A stretch of 64,000 nucleotides of DNA from Aliigemmobacter aestuarii (GTDB lineage Bacteria; Pseudomonadota; Alphaproteobacteria; Rhodobacterales; Rhodobacteraceae). Position numbers and translations under genes: made by a program. The stretch spans positions 434,001-498,000 of the forward strand of contig NZ_SSND01000001.1 in the NCBI RefSeq assembly GCF_004799285.1. The letters run 5' to 3'. Numbering within the stretch: position 1 is the stretch's first letter; the number at the start of each line of letters is the position of its first letter. The notes beneath the pieces were generated by a model, which ran no database searches, was not told the DNA's origin, and saw only the letters and a list, made by a program, of their open reading frames with translations. Shown here one piece after another: positions 47,924 through 57,958 of the stretch.

Positions 47924-48469
47924 TCAGCCGGTCAGCGGATAGCGGGCGAGCGGTTCGTAATGCGCGCCGCGATGCCCCAGATGGGACCGGAACAGGACGA
48001 CCTCGCGCACCGGGAAGGGCGGCGTCCGGAACCCGGCGCGGTCGACGATGGCGCGTTCCAGCCGCATCGTCTCCATGGCGTCGGGCGGCGTGAACCGGCC
48101 AAGCGTCACATGCGGATGAAAACGGCGGCGCTCGGGCCGGACCCCGGCCATCCGGCAGATGCGGGCGACCTTGCCCTGAAGCGCCTCAAGCGCCGGATTG
48201 GGCGCCACCCCGGCCCAGACGGCACGGGGATGTTCCCCCCCGAAATGCCCGATCCCCGACAGGGCCATATCGAAGGACGGGCTGCGCAGCGCCTCCATCC
48301 CTTCGTTGACGGCGTCGAGGATCGGCTCGGGCTGTTCGCCCAGAAACTCCAGCGTCAGGTGGAATTCCGGCGGGTCGACCCGGCGGGGCAGCGGCAGCAG
48401 GAACTGTTCGACGGCAAGGCTCGACCGGATGTCGGCGGGCAGGTCGAGGCCAAGGAAGGCGCGGATCAT
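47924..48469 (-). CDS. thpR: RNA 2',3'-cyclic phosphodiesterase
   Basis: 181-residue 2H phosphoesterase. The two H-x-T motifs are HLTL at residues 37-40 and HVTL at 119-122, with FLGLDLP at the N-terminus. Opens 2',3'-cyclic phosphates on RNA ends (related LigT proteins also ligate tRNA halves in vitro). Its ATG overlaps the stop of the deacetylase gene by four bases, making it the last gene of a tightly packed three-gene operon. Confidence 0.9.
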   Translation of the reverse strand: MIRAFLGLDLPADIRSSLAVEQFLLPLPRRVDPPEFHLTLEFLGEQPEPILDAVNEGMEALRSPSFDMALSGIGHFGGEHPRAVWAGVAPNPALEALQGKVARICRMAGVRPERRRFHPHVTLGRFTPPDAMETMRLERAIVDRAGFRTPPFPVREVVLFRSHLGHRGAHYEPLARYPLTG

Positions 48470-49641
48470 CGGACGGCCAGCCGGGCCAGCCGGTCACGGA
48501 TCTCGGGCCGGACGGGGCCTTCGCGGGGGGCGTCTGCCAGCGTGTCGATCAGCGCGGGCGCGGGGCGCGCCCGGCCACCGCCGCCCCAGTCCAGCCCGGC
48601 AAGGACGGCGCGCGCCGCATCGGGCAGCCGGTCGGGGATCTCCTGACCGCTCAGCGTGGCCCAGACCCCGGCCCACGCCCGGCCCACGGACCAGGGGTTG
48701 TAGCCCCCGCCGCCTGTCACGATCAGCCGCGCCGCCAGCGGCATCAGCGTCGCGACCACCGCCCGATGCGCGTTGTTGGACAGCGAAAGGCGCGACAGCG
48801 GGTCTTCGTCCAGTGCGTCGGCCCCGCATTGCAGCACGATCGCCTCGGGCCGGAAGGCAACAAGGCGCGGCAGGATCAGCCCTTCGAGCACGGCGCGCAT
48901 CTCGGTGTCGTTGAAGCCGCGCGGCACCGGCAGGTTGAAGCAGTTTCCCCCGCCATCGTCGGACAGCGCACCTGTGAAGGGCCAGCGGCCTTCTTCATGA
49001 ACGGAAATCAGCAGCGCCTCGGCGTCGCCTGCAAAGGCATGCTGGACCCCGTCGCAGTGATGCGCGTCGATATCGACATAGGCGATGCGCGAGACCCCCA
49101 GCCGCCGCAGCGCCAGCATGCCAAGGACCACGTCGTTGAAATAGCAAAACCCGTTCGCCCGGTCGGGCAGGCCGTGATGCGTGCCGCCCCCCGGCACATG
49201 CACGATGCCGCCGTCGCGCACCATTTCCGCGGCCAGCATCATCCCCCCTGCCCCCGTCGCCGGTCGGCGGAACATTTCGGGGAAGACCGGGTTCGACAGG
49301 GTGCCGATGCCGTGGCGGCGGCGGATGTCATCGGAAACCGCGCCGCTTTCCTCGGCCAGGGCAAGGGCCTGGACGTAATCGGGCGTGTGCCAGAGGGTCA
49401 GGGCGGCAGGCCTTGCGCGGGGGCTGGTGCGATATTGTCCCGGCGCGAACCAGTCCATCGCCCGGCACAGGTCGATCACGGTGGAAACGCGCGGCACGCG
49501 CAGCGGATGCAGCCCGCCATAGCTCGACCCGCGATAGATTTCCGACCCGAGGAACAGCGGCGCGGTCTGGGGGCTGGCCTGCTTGGCATAGCCCGCGGCA
49601 ACGGGCGCCCGCCGTGCCACGGCCGCAATGGCCCCTGTCAC
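48466..49641 (-). CDS. Histone deacetylase family protein (AcuC-like)
   Basis: 391-residue zinc deacetylase of the arginase/deacetylase fold. The His-His dyad is HH at residues 155-156 (PGGGTHHGLPDRANGFCYFN), zinc ligands are Asp192 and His194 (DIDAHHCDG), and a later Asp lies in LQCGADALDEDPL; the C-terminal GGGGYN carries the oxyanion-stabilising Tyr. Candidates are acetyl-lysine (acetyl-CoA synthetase, as AcuC) or acetylpolyamines. Both ends overlap neighbours by four bases. Confidence 0.88.
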   Translation of the reverse strand: MTGAIAAVARRAPVAAGYAKQASPQTAPLFLGSEIYRGSSYGGLHPLRVPRVSTVIDLCRAMDWFAPGQYRTSPRARPAALTLWHTPDYVQALALAEESGAVSDDIRRRHGIGTLSNPVFPEMFRRPATGAGGMMLAAEMVRDGGIVHVPGGGTHHGLPDRANGFCYFNDVVLGMLALRRLGVSRIAYVDIDAHHCDGVQHAFAGDAEALLISVHEEGRWPFTGALSDDGGGNCFNLPVPRGFNDTEMRAVLEGLILPRLVAFRPEAIVLQCGADALDEDPLSRLSLSNNAHRAVVATLMPLAARLIVTGGGGYNPWSVGRAWAGVWATLSGQEIPDRLPDAARAVLAGLDWGGGGRARPAPALIDTLADAPREGPVRPEIRDRLARLAVR

Positions 49642-50204
49642 GGCAGCAGCGCCTCGATCCGGCTGGTAATGGCCCGGCCCAGGGGTTTGGCCGGTGCGCC
49701 CCAGGTGCCCGCAACGCGACCTTCGCCGTCCAGCAGCACCTTGTTGAAATTCCAGCCCGGCTCGAACCCGTGTTCGGCCTTGAGCCAGGCAAAGAACGGA
49801 TGCGCCTCGGGGCCCTTCACATGGGTGATCTCGGTCATCGGCAGGGTCAGGTCGAAATTCGTTTCGCAGAAGTCCTTGACCGCCGCCTCGGTCGCAAGTT
49901 CCTGCCGGAAGTCATCAGAGGGCACCGCCAGCACCTTCAGGCCGCGCGAGCCGTAGCGGTCCTGCAGCGCCTGCAGGTCGTCGAACTGCGGGGCAAAGCC
50001 GCAAAGCGAGGCGGTGTTGACCACAAGAACCGGGCCGCCGCGCCAGTCGCCCAGGTCGATCGTGCCCCCGTCGATCGAGGCGAAACGGAACGACTGCGTC
50101 GCGCCGGTCGAGGCGGGCGCGACACTGGCCCAGACCCCCGCGGCCAGACCGCCAAGGAACAGGCGGCGGCCCATCGGGCGGTGCAGGATTGCGGTTCCGG
50201 CCAT
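49638..50204 (-). CDS. Cysteine-type glutathione peroxidase family protein
   Basis: 188 residues. An RR-containing N-terminus (MGRRLFLGGLAAGVWASVAPA) resembles a Tat signal, so it probably acts in the periplasm. The peroxidatic residue is Cys68 in NTASLCGF, in place of selenocysteine, and WNFNKVLL supplies the active-site Trp; the usual Gln position reads VPSDDF. ATG 50204 has GGGGGAG upstream; ATG 50174 would start directly at the RR motif. First gene of the gpx - deacetylase - thpR run. Confidence 0.85.
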   Translation of the reverse strand: MAGTAILHRPMGRRLFLGGLAAGVWASVAPASTGATQSFRFASIDGGTIDLGDWRGGPVLVVNTASLCGFAPQFDDLQALQDRYGSRGLKVLAVPSDDFRQELATEAAVKDFCETNFDLTLPMTEITHVKGPEAHPFFAWLKAEHGFEPGWNFNKVLLDGEGRVAGTWGAPAKPLGRAITSRIEALLP

Positions 50205-50472
50205 GGCGAAATCTCCCCCGGTTGTGGCGCCCCTGAAAAAACGGGCTGGCCTATCCTTCATGAGAGTGAGATAGGTCGGCCACGGCGGCAATCAAATACC
50301 GCATTTTCCAATATTTTCAGGCAGAATCCCGCGCAAGGGCCTTGAAATCCGCGACATCCGGACGCACCATATCGCTAACGGCCAGATGGCCCCGCAGATG
50401 ACAAGAGCGACCGGCGGGCATGTCCCGTGAACGGTGCGCGGCAGAGCAGGTTCGACACAGGCAGGCACAGCC

Positions 50473-51012
50473 ATGAAACGCGCAACGGAAATGCGACCCG
50501 ACCCAGAACATGACGACCCTTCCCACGCGGAAGGTGCGGCGCCGTCGCGGTCGCAATATGGTGCGCTGTGCTGGCGCAAGAAGGGCAAGCATGTCGAGGT
50601 TCTGCTGATCACCAGCCGCGATACCGGGCGGTGGCTGGTCCCGAAGGGCTGGCCGATCGACGGTTTGGGCGGAGCCGGCTCTGCCGCCCGCGAAGCGTTC
50701 GAGGAAGCCGGTGTCGAGGGCGAGATCGCCGAACAGCCGCTGGGGTACTACAGCTATGTCAAGGCGCGGGCCCGTCAGGGCAAGTCGCGCGAGGACCTGC
50801 CCTGCGTCGTGGCCGTCTATCCGATGCGGGTGGGGAAATTGCTGGATCGCTATCCCGAACGCGGCGAACGTCGGCGCAAGTGGTTCACTGCGGCGAAGGC
50901 CGCCGCCAAGGTCGCCGAACCCGAGTTGCGGCAAATCCTTGCGGGATGCGAGGCGGTGCTGCTGTCAGGGCACCCTGCCGATGCTGATCGCGCGCCGGCC
51001 GCCAAGGCTTGA
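50473..51012 (+). CDS. Nudix hydrolase
   Basis: 179 residues, Nudix fold with PKGWPIDGLGGAGSAAREAF followed by EEAGVEGEI. The REAFEEAG part of the Nudix box is intact, but the Glu of the GX5E half is not in place, as in some diphosphoinositol-polyphosphate-type members. QYGALCWRKKGKHVEVLLITSRDTGRWLVP resembles that DIPP/MTH3-like group. The substrate is a nucleoside or inositol diphosphate by family, not resolvable here. Starts a plus-strand run with the DUF1178 and SDR genes. Confidence 0.85.
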   Translation: MKRATEMRPDPEHDDPSHAEGAAPSRSQYGALCWRKKGKHVEVLLITSRDTGRWLVPKGWPIDGLGGAGSAAREAFEEAGVEGEIAEQPLGYYSYVKARARQGKSREDLPCVVAVYPMRVGKLLDRYPERGERRRKWFTAAKAAAKVAEPELRQILAGCEAVLLSGHPADADRAPAAKA

Positions 51013-51083
51013 AATTCGCCCCGGCCTGAATAACTCTCGCCCATGGCGCATGGCATGGGCCATCTAGCGCGCTGGAACGGCAG

Positions 51084-51530
51084 ATGATCCGCTACGATCT
51101 GAAATGCGACGGTGATCACCGCTTCGACAGCTGGTTCCCCTCGGGCGAGGCGTTCGAGGGGCTTTCGTCGCGCGGGCTTGTCACCTGCCCCGTCTGCGGG
51201 TCCGCGAAGGTGGAAAAGGCCCTGATGGCGCCGTCCGTCCGCCCCGGACGCAAGGCCGCCACCACCCCGCCCGCCGAAGCGGAAGCCACGGCATTGCGCC
51301 AGCCTCGCAACGAAATGGAAGAGGCGCTGGCCACCCTGCGCCGCCAGGTCGAGGAGAGTTCGGAATATGTCGGCATGAACTTTGCCGCCGAAGCGCGGAA
51401 GATCCACGCCGGGAATGCCCCGGAACGGTCGATCTATGGCGAGGCGAAACCCGACGAGGCGCGCAAGCTGATCGAGGATGGTGTGCCGGTGGCGCCGCTG
51501 CCCTTCATGCCGGCCCGCAAGACGAACTGA
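51084..51530 (+). CDS. DUF1178 family protein
   Basis: 148 residues with the family-typical start MIRYDLKCDGDHRFDSWFPS. A possible metal site is formed by Cys8/His12 and the CPVCGSAKVEKALMAPSV pair, like a small zinc ribbon. A central Ala-rich linker is followed by EEALATLRRQVEESSEYVG and a conserved IYGEAKPDEARKLIEDG tail. Widespread in alphaproteobacteria; function unknown. Lies between the Nudix and SDR genes. Confidence 0.88.
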   Translation: MIRYDLKCDGDHRFDSWFPSGEAFEGLSSRGLVTCPVCGSAKVEKALMAPSVRPGRKAATTPPAEAEATALRQPRNEMEEALATLRRQVEESSEYVGMNFAAEARKIHAGNAPERSIYGEAKPDEARKLIEDGVPVAPLPFMPARKTN

Positions 51531-51545
51531 GGCAGGGGGCGACCG

Positions 51546-52211
51546 ATGCAGACGATCCTGATCACCGGCGCGAACCGGGGCATCGGCGCGGCGCTTGCCG
51601 ATGCCGCGCTTCTGCGGGGGCTGACCGTGATCGGCACGCGGCGCGACGCATCGCGCGGCGGGCCCTCCGGGGTCCACTGGGAACAGGCCGACATGGCCGA
51701 TCCCGCGTCGATCCGGGCGATGGCCGCGCGCCTTGACGGGCGGCCCGTCGACCTTCTGGTGTGCAATGCGGGCATCTATCCCGACAAGGGGCAGGCGCTG
51801 GCCGATGGCTATCCGCCCGCGATGTGGGCGGAAACCTTCGCGGTCAATGTCACGGGTGTCTTCCTGACGGTGCAGGCGCTTTTGCCCAACCTCCGTTCCG
51901 GCCCGGGCCGGATCGCGATCCTGTCATCGCAGATGGGGTCGGATGCGCGGGCGCCGGGCGGCAGCTATGTCTATCGCGCTTCGAAGGCCGCGGTTCTGAA
52001 CCTTGGCCGCAACCTTGCCGCCGATCTGGCGGCCGAGGGGCTTGCCGTGGGTATCTATCACCCCGGATGGGTCCGCACCGACATGGGCGGAAGCGCCGCC
52101 GATATCCCCGCCCGCGAGGCGGCAGCGGGGCTGATGGACCGCTTCGACGCGCTTTCCACGGACCGGACGGGGGTTTTCGAAACCTGGGACGGGCGGGCCT
52201 TGCCCTTCTGA
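51546..52211 (+). CDS. Short-chain dehydrogenase/reductase (CsgA-like)
   Basis: 221 residues: TGANRGIG at residues 7-14, CNAGIYPDKGQ after the fourth strand, SSQMGSDARAPGGSYVYRASK with the catalytic Ser, Tyr and Lys, and a short C-terminus. The compact size and the late HPGWVRTDMGG are typical of the C-factor/sniffer-like SDR group. Starts 15 bases after the DUF1178 gene. Substrate unknown. Confidence 0.85.
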   Translation: MQTILITGANRGIGAALADAALLRGLTVIGTRRDASRGGPSGVHWEQADMADPASIRAMAARLDGRPVDLLVCNAGIYPDKGQALADGYPPAMWAETFAVNVTGVFLTVQALLPNLRSGPGRIAILSSQMGSDARAPGGSYVYRASKAAVLNLGRNLAADLAAEGLAVGIYHPGWVRTDMGGSAADIPAREAAAGLMDRFDALSTDRTGVFETWDGRALPF

Positions 52212-52254
52212 ACCGGTCAGCCGCCGAAGGTGTGTAATATCGGCGGCGTCGGCG

Positions 52255-52976
52255 TCACCCCTTCGGGAAGGGTTTGCATTCCAGCGTAAGCGCAAGCGCC
52301 GCCCATGTGGCATGACCCAGAACGCGCGGCTTCGTATCGCCGATCCGGACCGCCACGATCTGGCGCATGGACGCGTCGAACAGGATAGCCTCGGCCCCGT
52401 CGCCGCAATCGCGGACGCCACCGGCGACATAGTTCCAGCCGATCCGGTGGTTGGTGACGCCGGGCACCCGGCCAAGTTCGCGCAGCGCCCCATCCTCCAG
52501 CCGCAGGAAGACGAGGTCCTTCTTCATGTGCGGCCGGTCGACATAGGCGATCTCGATCCGGCCGTCACCGTCCAGGTCCCCCGCGCCAACCGGCGCCAGC
52601 CAGCGTTGCGGTTCGCCGATATGGCCGGTCGCCGCAACAAGCCCGGTTTCGTCATAGACCGCCAGCGCGGCGCCGAGGTTCACATCGGTCAGCACGGTGA
52701 CCATCTCGCGGTCGCCGTCGCCGTCCACGTCCCACAGGCGGGGGGCGTAATCCTCGAACACCTGATGTTCGGGAAGGTTGACGGTCAGCACCATGCCGCG
52801 GTCATCGGTGATCTCGACCGCCGCCCATTCCTGCCGCTTGCCAAGGACGCCGTGGAAATAGCGCGGGGTGGGATTGATGAGCCGCGCGTCGGTCACGTCC
52901 GCGAGCGCGGACATCGGCACGAGGATCGGGGCCAGAAGCCCCAGGATCGCCGCACCGACCTGTGCCCAGCCTGGCA

Positions 52977-52977
<1 letters not shown>
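52255..52977 (-). CDS. Secreted FG-GAP/VCBS repeat protein
   Basis: 240 residues with a signal peptide (AAILGLLAPILVPMSALA). The mature chain has at least two calcium-binding FG-GAP/VCBS-like units, LWDVDGDGDREMVTV and AGDLDGDGRIEIAYVDRP, placing it among beta-propeller-like exported proteins. ATG 52977 overlaps the ferredoxin stop by one base (TGATG), so it is cotranscribed with the ferredoxin gene; no functional link is evident. Confidence 0.83.
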
Positions 52978-53868
<891 letters not shown>

Positions 53869-53995
53869 CGAGGCGCAGAAGGCCGGCCTTTCGCGGTCCG
53901 GGCTTTGCCGCTATGATCCGCGCCGATCCGGCCCGCGGCAAGACCGACGAGCCACGGGATCGGGCAGCAGGAACCGGGCAGCAGACATCGGGCAG

Positions 53996-54553
53996 ATGAT
54001 GACATCAGGGCAAACCTCCGCACGGCCGACGCGTCGGTACGGCCTCGTCCCGGTCGTCCTGGCCCTGACGCTGGCTGCCTGCCAGCAGGGCGCGCCCCTG
54101 CCCGAGGCGCCGGGCACCGCCGACCTTTCGGCCGAATTGCGGCTGACCGAACCGCCCCGGCGCGAGGGCCAATGCTGGGCCGAGGACATAACGCCTGCCG
54201 TGATCGAGACGGTCAGCGAACAGGTGCTGGTGACGCCTGCGGTGACCGATGATCAGGGCCGCGTCACGACCCCCGCCACCTATGCCACCGAAACCCGGCA
54301 GCGCATCGTCGAGGACCGCCGCACCGTCTGGTTCCGCACCCCCTGCCTTGACGAGGTGACGGTGGAATTCGTGGCCAGCCTGCAGCGGGCGCTGAAGGCG
54401 CGCGGCATCTATCTGGCCCCGGTGACGGGCCAGCTTGACACCGCCACCCGCGAGGCGATCCGGCGGTTTCAGGCGCCGCGCGGCCTGGACAGCGCGCGCC
54501 TGTCGCTGGCCGCGGCGCGCGAACTGGGGCTGGCTGCGGCCGACCTGCGGTGA
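53996..54553 (+). CDS. Lipoprotein with peptidoglycan-binding-like domain
   Basis: About 185 residues with a lipobox (LTLAACQQG; acylated Cys29). The C-terminal ~65 residues, VEFVASLQRALKARGIY and GQLDTATREAIRRFQAPRGL, form a PG_binding_1-type three-helix domain. A middle region with CWAEDITPAVIETVSEQVL is conserved-looking but unknown. ATG 53996 is followed immediately by a second ATG at 53999. Probably outer-membrane-anchored and in contact with the cell wall. Overlaps the HD-domain gene by four bases. Confidence 0.82.
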   Translation: MMTSGQTSARPTRRYGLVPVVLALTLAACQQGAPLPEAPGTADLSAELRLTEPPRREGQCWAEDITPAVIETVSEQVLVTPAVTDDQGRVTTPATYATETRQRIVEDRRTVWFRTPCLDEVTVEFVASLQRALKARGIYLAPVTGQLDTATREAIRRFQAPRGLDSARLSLAAARELGLAAADLR

Positions 54554-55197
54554 CAGACCCATCCACCCTTCGGGATGCGCTGGAACGCGCCGTCACCACG
54601 GCCTGGGCCGATCAGGCGGATGGCGCGCATGACCTGGGCCACCTGCGCCGGGTCTGGGCCAATTGCCAGCGCATCGCCGATGCAGATGCGCCCGGGGCCG
54701 ACCGGGCGGTGCTGATGGCGGCGGCCTATCTGCACGATCTGGTCAACCTGCCCAAGGATCACCCGGACCGCGCCCGCGCCTCGACCCTGTCGTCCGAGGC
54801 GGCGGCCGTGGTGCTGCGCGCGCTGGACTTTCCCGCCGACAGAATCGCCGCCACCGCCCATGCGATCGCCGCGCACAGCTTTTCCGCCGGGATCACGCCC
54901 GAAACGGTCGAGGCGCGCATCCTTCAGGATGCCGACCGGCTTGAGGCGCTCGGGGCGATCGGGATCGCGCGCCTGTTCTGCGTGGCGGGGGCCATGGGGG
55001 CGGCGCTGTTCGACGATGCCGATCCGATAGCGTGCGACCGGCCGCTGGACGACCGTCGTTTCGCGCTGGATCATCTGGAGGTCAAGCTGTTCCCGGTGGC
55101 GGCTGGCATGCTGACCGCCGAAGGGCGCCGGATCGCCGCCGAACGGGCCGAGTGGATGGCCCGTTTCCGCAGCCAGCTTCTGGCGGAACTCGGCTGA
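54550..55197 (+). CDS. HD domain phosphohydrolase (YedJ-like)
   Basis: 215-residue HD-superfamily metal-dependent phosphohydrolase. Metal ligands: His27/Asp28 region HDLGH, His62-Asp63 in YLHDLVNLPKD, and Asp in ILQDADRLEALGAIGIAR. The layout matches the YedJ/YpgQ-type nucleotide phosphohydrolases; the substrate is not known. The GTG start overlaps the lipoprotein gene stop (GTGA). Confidence 0.87.
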   Translation: MTDPSTLRDALERAVTTAWADQADGAHDLGHLRRVWANCQRIADADAPGADRAVLMAAAYLHDLVNLPKDHPDRARASTLSSEAAAVVLRALDFPADRIAATAHAIAAHSFSAGITPETVEARILQDADRLEALGAIGIARLFCVAGAMGAALFDDADPIACDRPLDDRRFALDHLEVKLFPVAAGMLTAEGRRIAAERAEWMARFRSQLLAELG

Positions 55198-55214
55198 CGC
55201 CTGCGACCAATGGA

Positions 55215-55244
55215 AAGGGGCGGCAGGTTGCCCCGCCGCCCCTT
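55215..55244. terminator. Stem-loop between convergent HD hydrolase and degP genes
   Basis: Perfect 10-base stem AAGGGGCGGC (55215-55224) / GCCGCCCCTT (55235-55244) with a 10-base loop, in the 71-base gap. Short T runs on both strands suggest bidirectional termination. Confidence 0.75.
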
Positions 55245-55268
55245 GCCTTTCCGTCAGGCGTGCCGCGC

Positions 55269-56747
55269 CTATTCGACCGACAGCGCGACAAAGCGCGGGT
55301 CGCCCTGGCGACGCACCAGAAGCAGGATCGACTTGCGGCCCGCGTCCTTCGCCTCGGCGATCCGGTCCTCGAGGTCCTGGATGCGCGCCACCTTCTGCTG
55401 GCCCGCCTCGGTGATCACGTCGCCCTCGCGCAGGCCCTTGGTGTAGGCTTCGGTCGTCACGTCGACCTCGGTCACGGCAAGGCCCTCGCTGCCCGGCGGC
55501 AGGCCAAGTCCGTCGCGCATGTCATCGGTGACGGGAACCACCGTCATCCCCAGAACCTGCGCCTCGGCCGGTTCGGCAGGCGCATCCGGCGCGCCAGCCT
55601 CGGCGGTTTCGCCTGCCTCCGCCTCTTCGCGGCGGCCGAGCGTGACCATCAGGGTTTCGGTCTTGCCTTCGCGCATCACGACGACGCGCACCGCCTCGCC
55701 CACCGGGGCATCGGCCACGCGACGCACCAGGTCGCGGGTATCGGCCACGTCCTGCCCGTCGAAATTCACGATCACGTCGCCCGCCTGCATCCCGGCATCC
55801 TTGGCCGGGCCGTCCGGCACATCGGTGATCAGGGCGCCCTTGGCGGCCTCCAGCCCGATCGCCTCGGCCACGTCGGGGGTCACGTCCTGGATGCGCACGC
55901 CCAGCCAGCCGCGGCGCGTCTCGCCAAACTGGCGCAGCTGGTCGACCACCTTGGTCACGACATTCGACGCCATGGAAAAGCCGATCCCGATGGAACCGCC
56001 GTTGGGCGACAGGATCGCGGTGTTCACGCCGATCACCTGGCCATCCATGTTGAACAGCGGCCCGCCCGAGTTGCCGCGGTTGATCGCCGCGTCGGTCTGG
56101 ATGTAATCGTCATAGGTGCCCGACAGCGCCCGGTTGCGCGCCGAAACGATCCCGGCGGAAACCGAAAATCCCTGGCCCAGGGGGTTGCCCATCGCCACCA
56201 CCCAGTCGCCCACGCGCATCAGGTCCGAATTACCGAAGCTGACGAAGGGAAGCGGGGTTTCGCTTTCCACCTTCAGAAGCGCGATGTCGGTCTTGGGGTC
56301 GGTGCCGATGATCGTGGCCTTCAGGCGGTTGCCCGAGAAGAATTCGACCTCGATCTCGTCCGCGCCCTCGATGACGTGGTTGTTGGTGACGATATAGCCA
56401 TCCTCTGAGATCACGAAGCCCGACCCAAGCGCCTCGGACCGGCGCGGGCCGCGGTTGCCCTGGCCGTCGCGGTCCATGAAGTCGCGGAAGAAATCCTCGA
56501 AGGGCGAGCCGGGCGGAACCTGCGGCATGTTGCCCGTCGGCGCCGAGACGACCGAAGAGGTGGTGATGTTGACGACCGAGGGGCTGATCTGGTCAGCCAG
56601 ATCGGCAAAGCTTTCCGGCGCGCCCCGCGCCCCGGCGGCGCCCGCCTGCCCCAGGGCCAGCGCAAGGCCAAGGGCAAGGGCCGCGAACAGCCCGCTGATG
56701 CGCGCGCGCATCGGGGCTTCGGTTCGGGAAATGGCAAGGGAATTCAC
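55269..56747 (-). CDS. degP: Do-family periplasmic serine endoprotease
   Basis: 492 residues: signal peptide (ALALGLALALGQAGAAGA), trypsin-like domain with triad His124 (TNNHVIEG), Asp154 (KTDIALLKV) and Ser227 (RGNSGGP), then two PDZ domains (about residues 280-370 and 405-485) separated by a Glu/Ala/Pro-rich linker. Degrades or refolds damaged envelope proteins. The start is GTG 56747, set by AAAAGGAG seven bases upstream; ATG 56711 and the longer frame to 56999 lack such a site. Downstream of hflKC on the same strand, a frequent alphaproteobacterial order. Confidence 0.94.
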   Translation of the reverse strand: MNSLAISRTEAPMRARISGLFAALALGLALALGQAGAAGARGAPESFADLADQISPSVVNITTSSVVSAPTGNMPQVPPGSPFEDFFRDFMDRDGQGNRGPRRSEALGSGFVISEDGYIVTNNHVIEGADEIEVEFFSGNRLKATIIGTDPKTDIALLKVESETPLPFVSFGNSDLMRVGDWVVAMGNPLGQGFSVSAGIVSARNRALSGTYDDYIQTDAAINRGNSGGPLFNMDGQVIGVNTAILSPNGGSIGIGFSMASNVVTKVVDQLRQFGETRRGWLGVRIQDVTPDVAEAIGLEAAKGALITDVPDGPAKDAGMQAGDVIVNFDGQDVADTRDLVRRVADAPVGEAVRVVVMREGKTETLMVTLGRREEAEAGETAEAGAPDAPAEPAEAQVLGMTVVPVTDDMRDGLGLPPGSEGLAVTEVDVTTEAYTKGLREGDVITEAGQQKVARIQDLEDRIAEAKDAGRKSILLLVRRQGDPRFVALSVE

Positions 56748-57070
56748 CGCAAGACTCCTTTTCGGCTTCCATTCCGTCGCACCGGCGTCACCGGCGCGAC
56801 CACAACTCAACAGGTAGGCACTGCAAATGGCAATGCAAACCCGGTCGCGACCGCTCAATCGCTTGTGATCCAGAGGGGCCAAATGTTTCATCCCCCGCCC
56901 GGAAGGGCAAGAGGCACATGCGCCCGTCGGCGCCTTGCCGCGCGGGGTGGGAAAGGCGGCGGCACTGCCCGCCCGCCCCCGTGACGGCGGGTCAGCCAAA
57001 CTGACAAGGGCCGACGCATGCGCCGGCCCCTGCAGTCAGGCTGTGGTTCGCCCGGGTCGCGGCCTTGGGC
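56748..57070. other. 323-base intergenic region between hflC and degP
   Basis: No gene is visible. It contains the hflKC terminator stem (57008-57029), a 12-base perfect palindrome CGGTCGCGACCG (56842-56853) about 95 bases upstream of the degP GTG, and the degP ribosome binding site. The palindrome is a possible operator; no convincing RpoE- or RpoH-type promoter was found. Confidence 0.5.
57008..57029 (-). terminator. Stem-loop downstream of hflKC
   Basis: GGGCCG / CGGCCC outer arms with one A-C mismatch and CGCATGCG inside form a 22-base interrupted palindrome, 42-63 bases past the hflC stop. The minus-strand tail is TTGTCAGTTT. Confidence 0.6.
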
Positions 57071-57958
57071 TTACTGGCCCGGCGCGGGGGCCTGAACCGA
57101 GTCGCTTCTGAGGTATTCGAAGAAGGCGCTGTCGGGTTGCATCACGATCGAGGAATTGCCCGCCCTGAGCGCCCGTTCATAAGCCGTCAGCGACCGCGTG
57201 AAGGCGAAGAATTCCGGATCCTGCCCGAAGGCTTCGGCGTAGATCCCGTTGCGCTGCGCATCGGCCTCGCCGCGGACCACCTCGGCCTGCTTGCGCGCTT
57301 CCGACGTCAGTTCGACCACGGTCCGGTCGGCGCTGGCGCGGACGCGCTGCGCGGCCTCACCGCCGCGGGCGATTTCATCGGCGGCCTCGCGTTCGCGTTC
57401 GGCTCGCATCCGCGCGAAGGTCGCGGCAAGGTTCTGGTCGGGCAGGTCCGTGCGCGTCAGGCGGACGTCGATGATCTCGACGCCGAGGCTCAGCGCCTCC
57501 TGCCGGGCGCGGTCGCGGATGCGGTTCATCAGGCCGGTCCGGTCTTCGGACAGCACCGCGTTCGACGGAACGCCGCCGAGGATTTCGCGGATCGCGGAAT
57601 TGATGATCCGGTCCAGACGGACAAGTGCCGCATCCTCGCCGCCGGGGCCGACGGCCTCGCGGAAGTTGACCAGATCGACGATCCGCCAGCGCGCGAAGCT
57701 GTCGACGACCAGACGCCGGTCATCGAGCGGCGTGACTTCCAGCGGCTGCGTCTGCAGGCCAAGGATGCGGTCCTCGTAGCGCACGACTTCCTGGATCAGC
57801 GGGATCTTGAAGCCCAGACCCGGCTCTTCCTTGACGGCCTTGACCTGACCGAACTGCAGGACCAGCGCCTTCTCGCGTTCGTCCACGATGAACATCGACG
57901 ACAGGACCGCCGCGCCCGCGATCACCATCACGGGAAGGATGTAAGCTGCCTTCGTCAT
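57071..57958 (-). CDS. hflC: HflC, SPFH-domain FtsH regulator
   Basis: 295 residues: N-terminal membrane anchor (ILPVMVIAGAAVLSSMFIV), then the SPFH/band-7 domain starting VDEREKALVLQFGQVKAV, and a coiled-coil-rich region (RMRAEREREAADEIARGGEA). With HflK it forms the large cage around the FtsH protease and limits membrane-protein degradation. Overlaps the hflK stop by one base (TGATG). Confidence 0.95.
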   Translation of the reverse strand: MTKAAYILPVMVIAGAAVLSSMFIVDEREKALVLQFGQVKAVKEEPGLGFKIPLIQEVVRYEDRILGLQTQPLEVTPLDDRRLVVDSFARWRIVDLVNFREAVGPGGEDAALVRLDRIINSAIREILGGVPSNAVLSEDRTGLMNRIRDRARQEALSLGVEIIDVRLTRTDLPDQNLAATFARMRAEREREAADEIARGGEAAQRVRASADRTVVELTSEARKQAEVVRGEADAQRNGIYAEAFGQDPEFFAFTRSLTAYERALRAGNSSIVMQPDSAFFEYLRSDSVQAPAPGQ

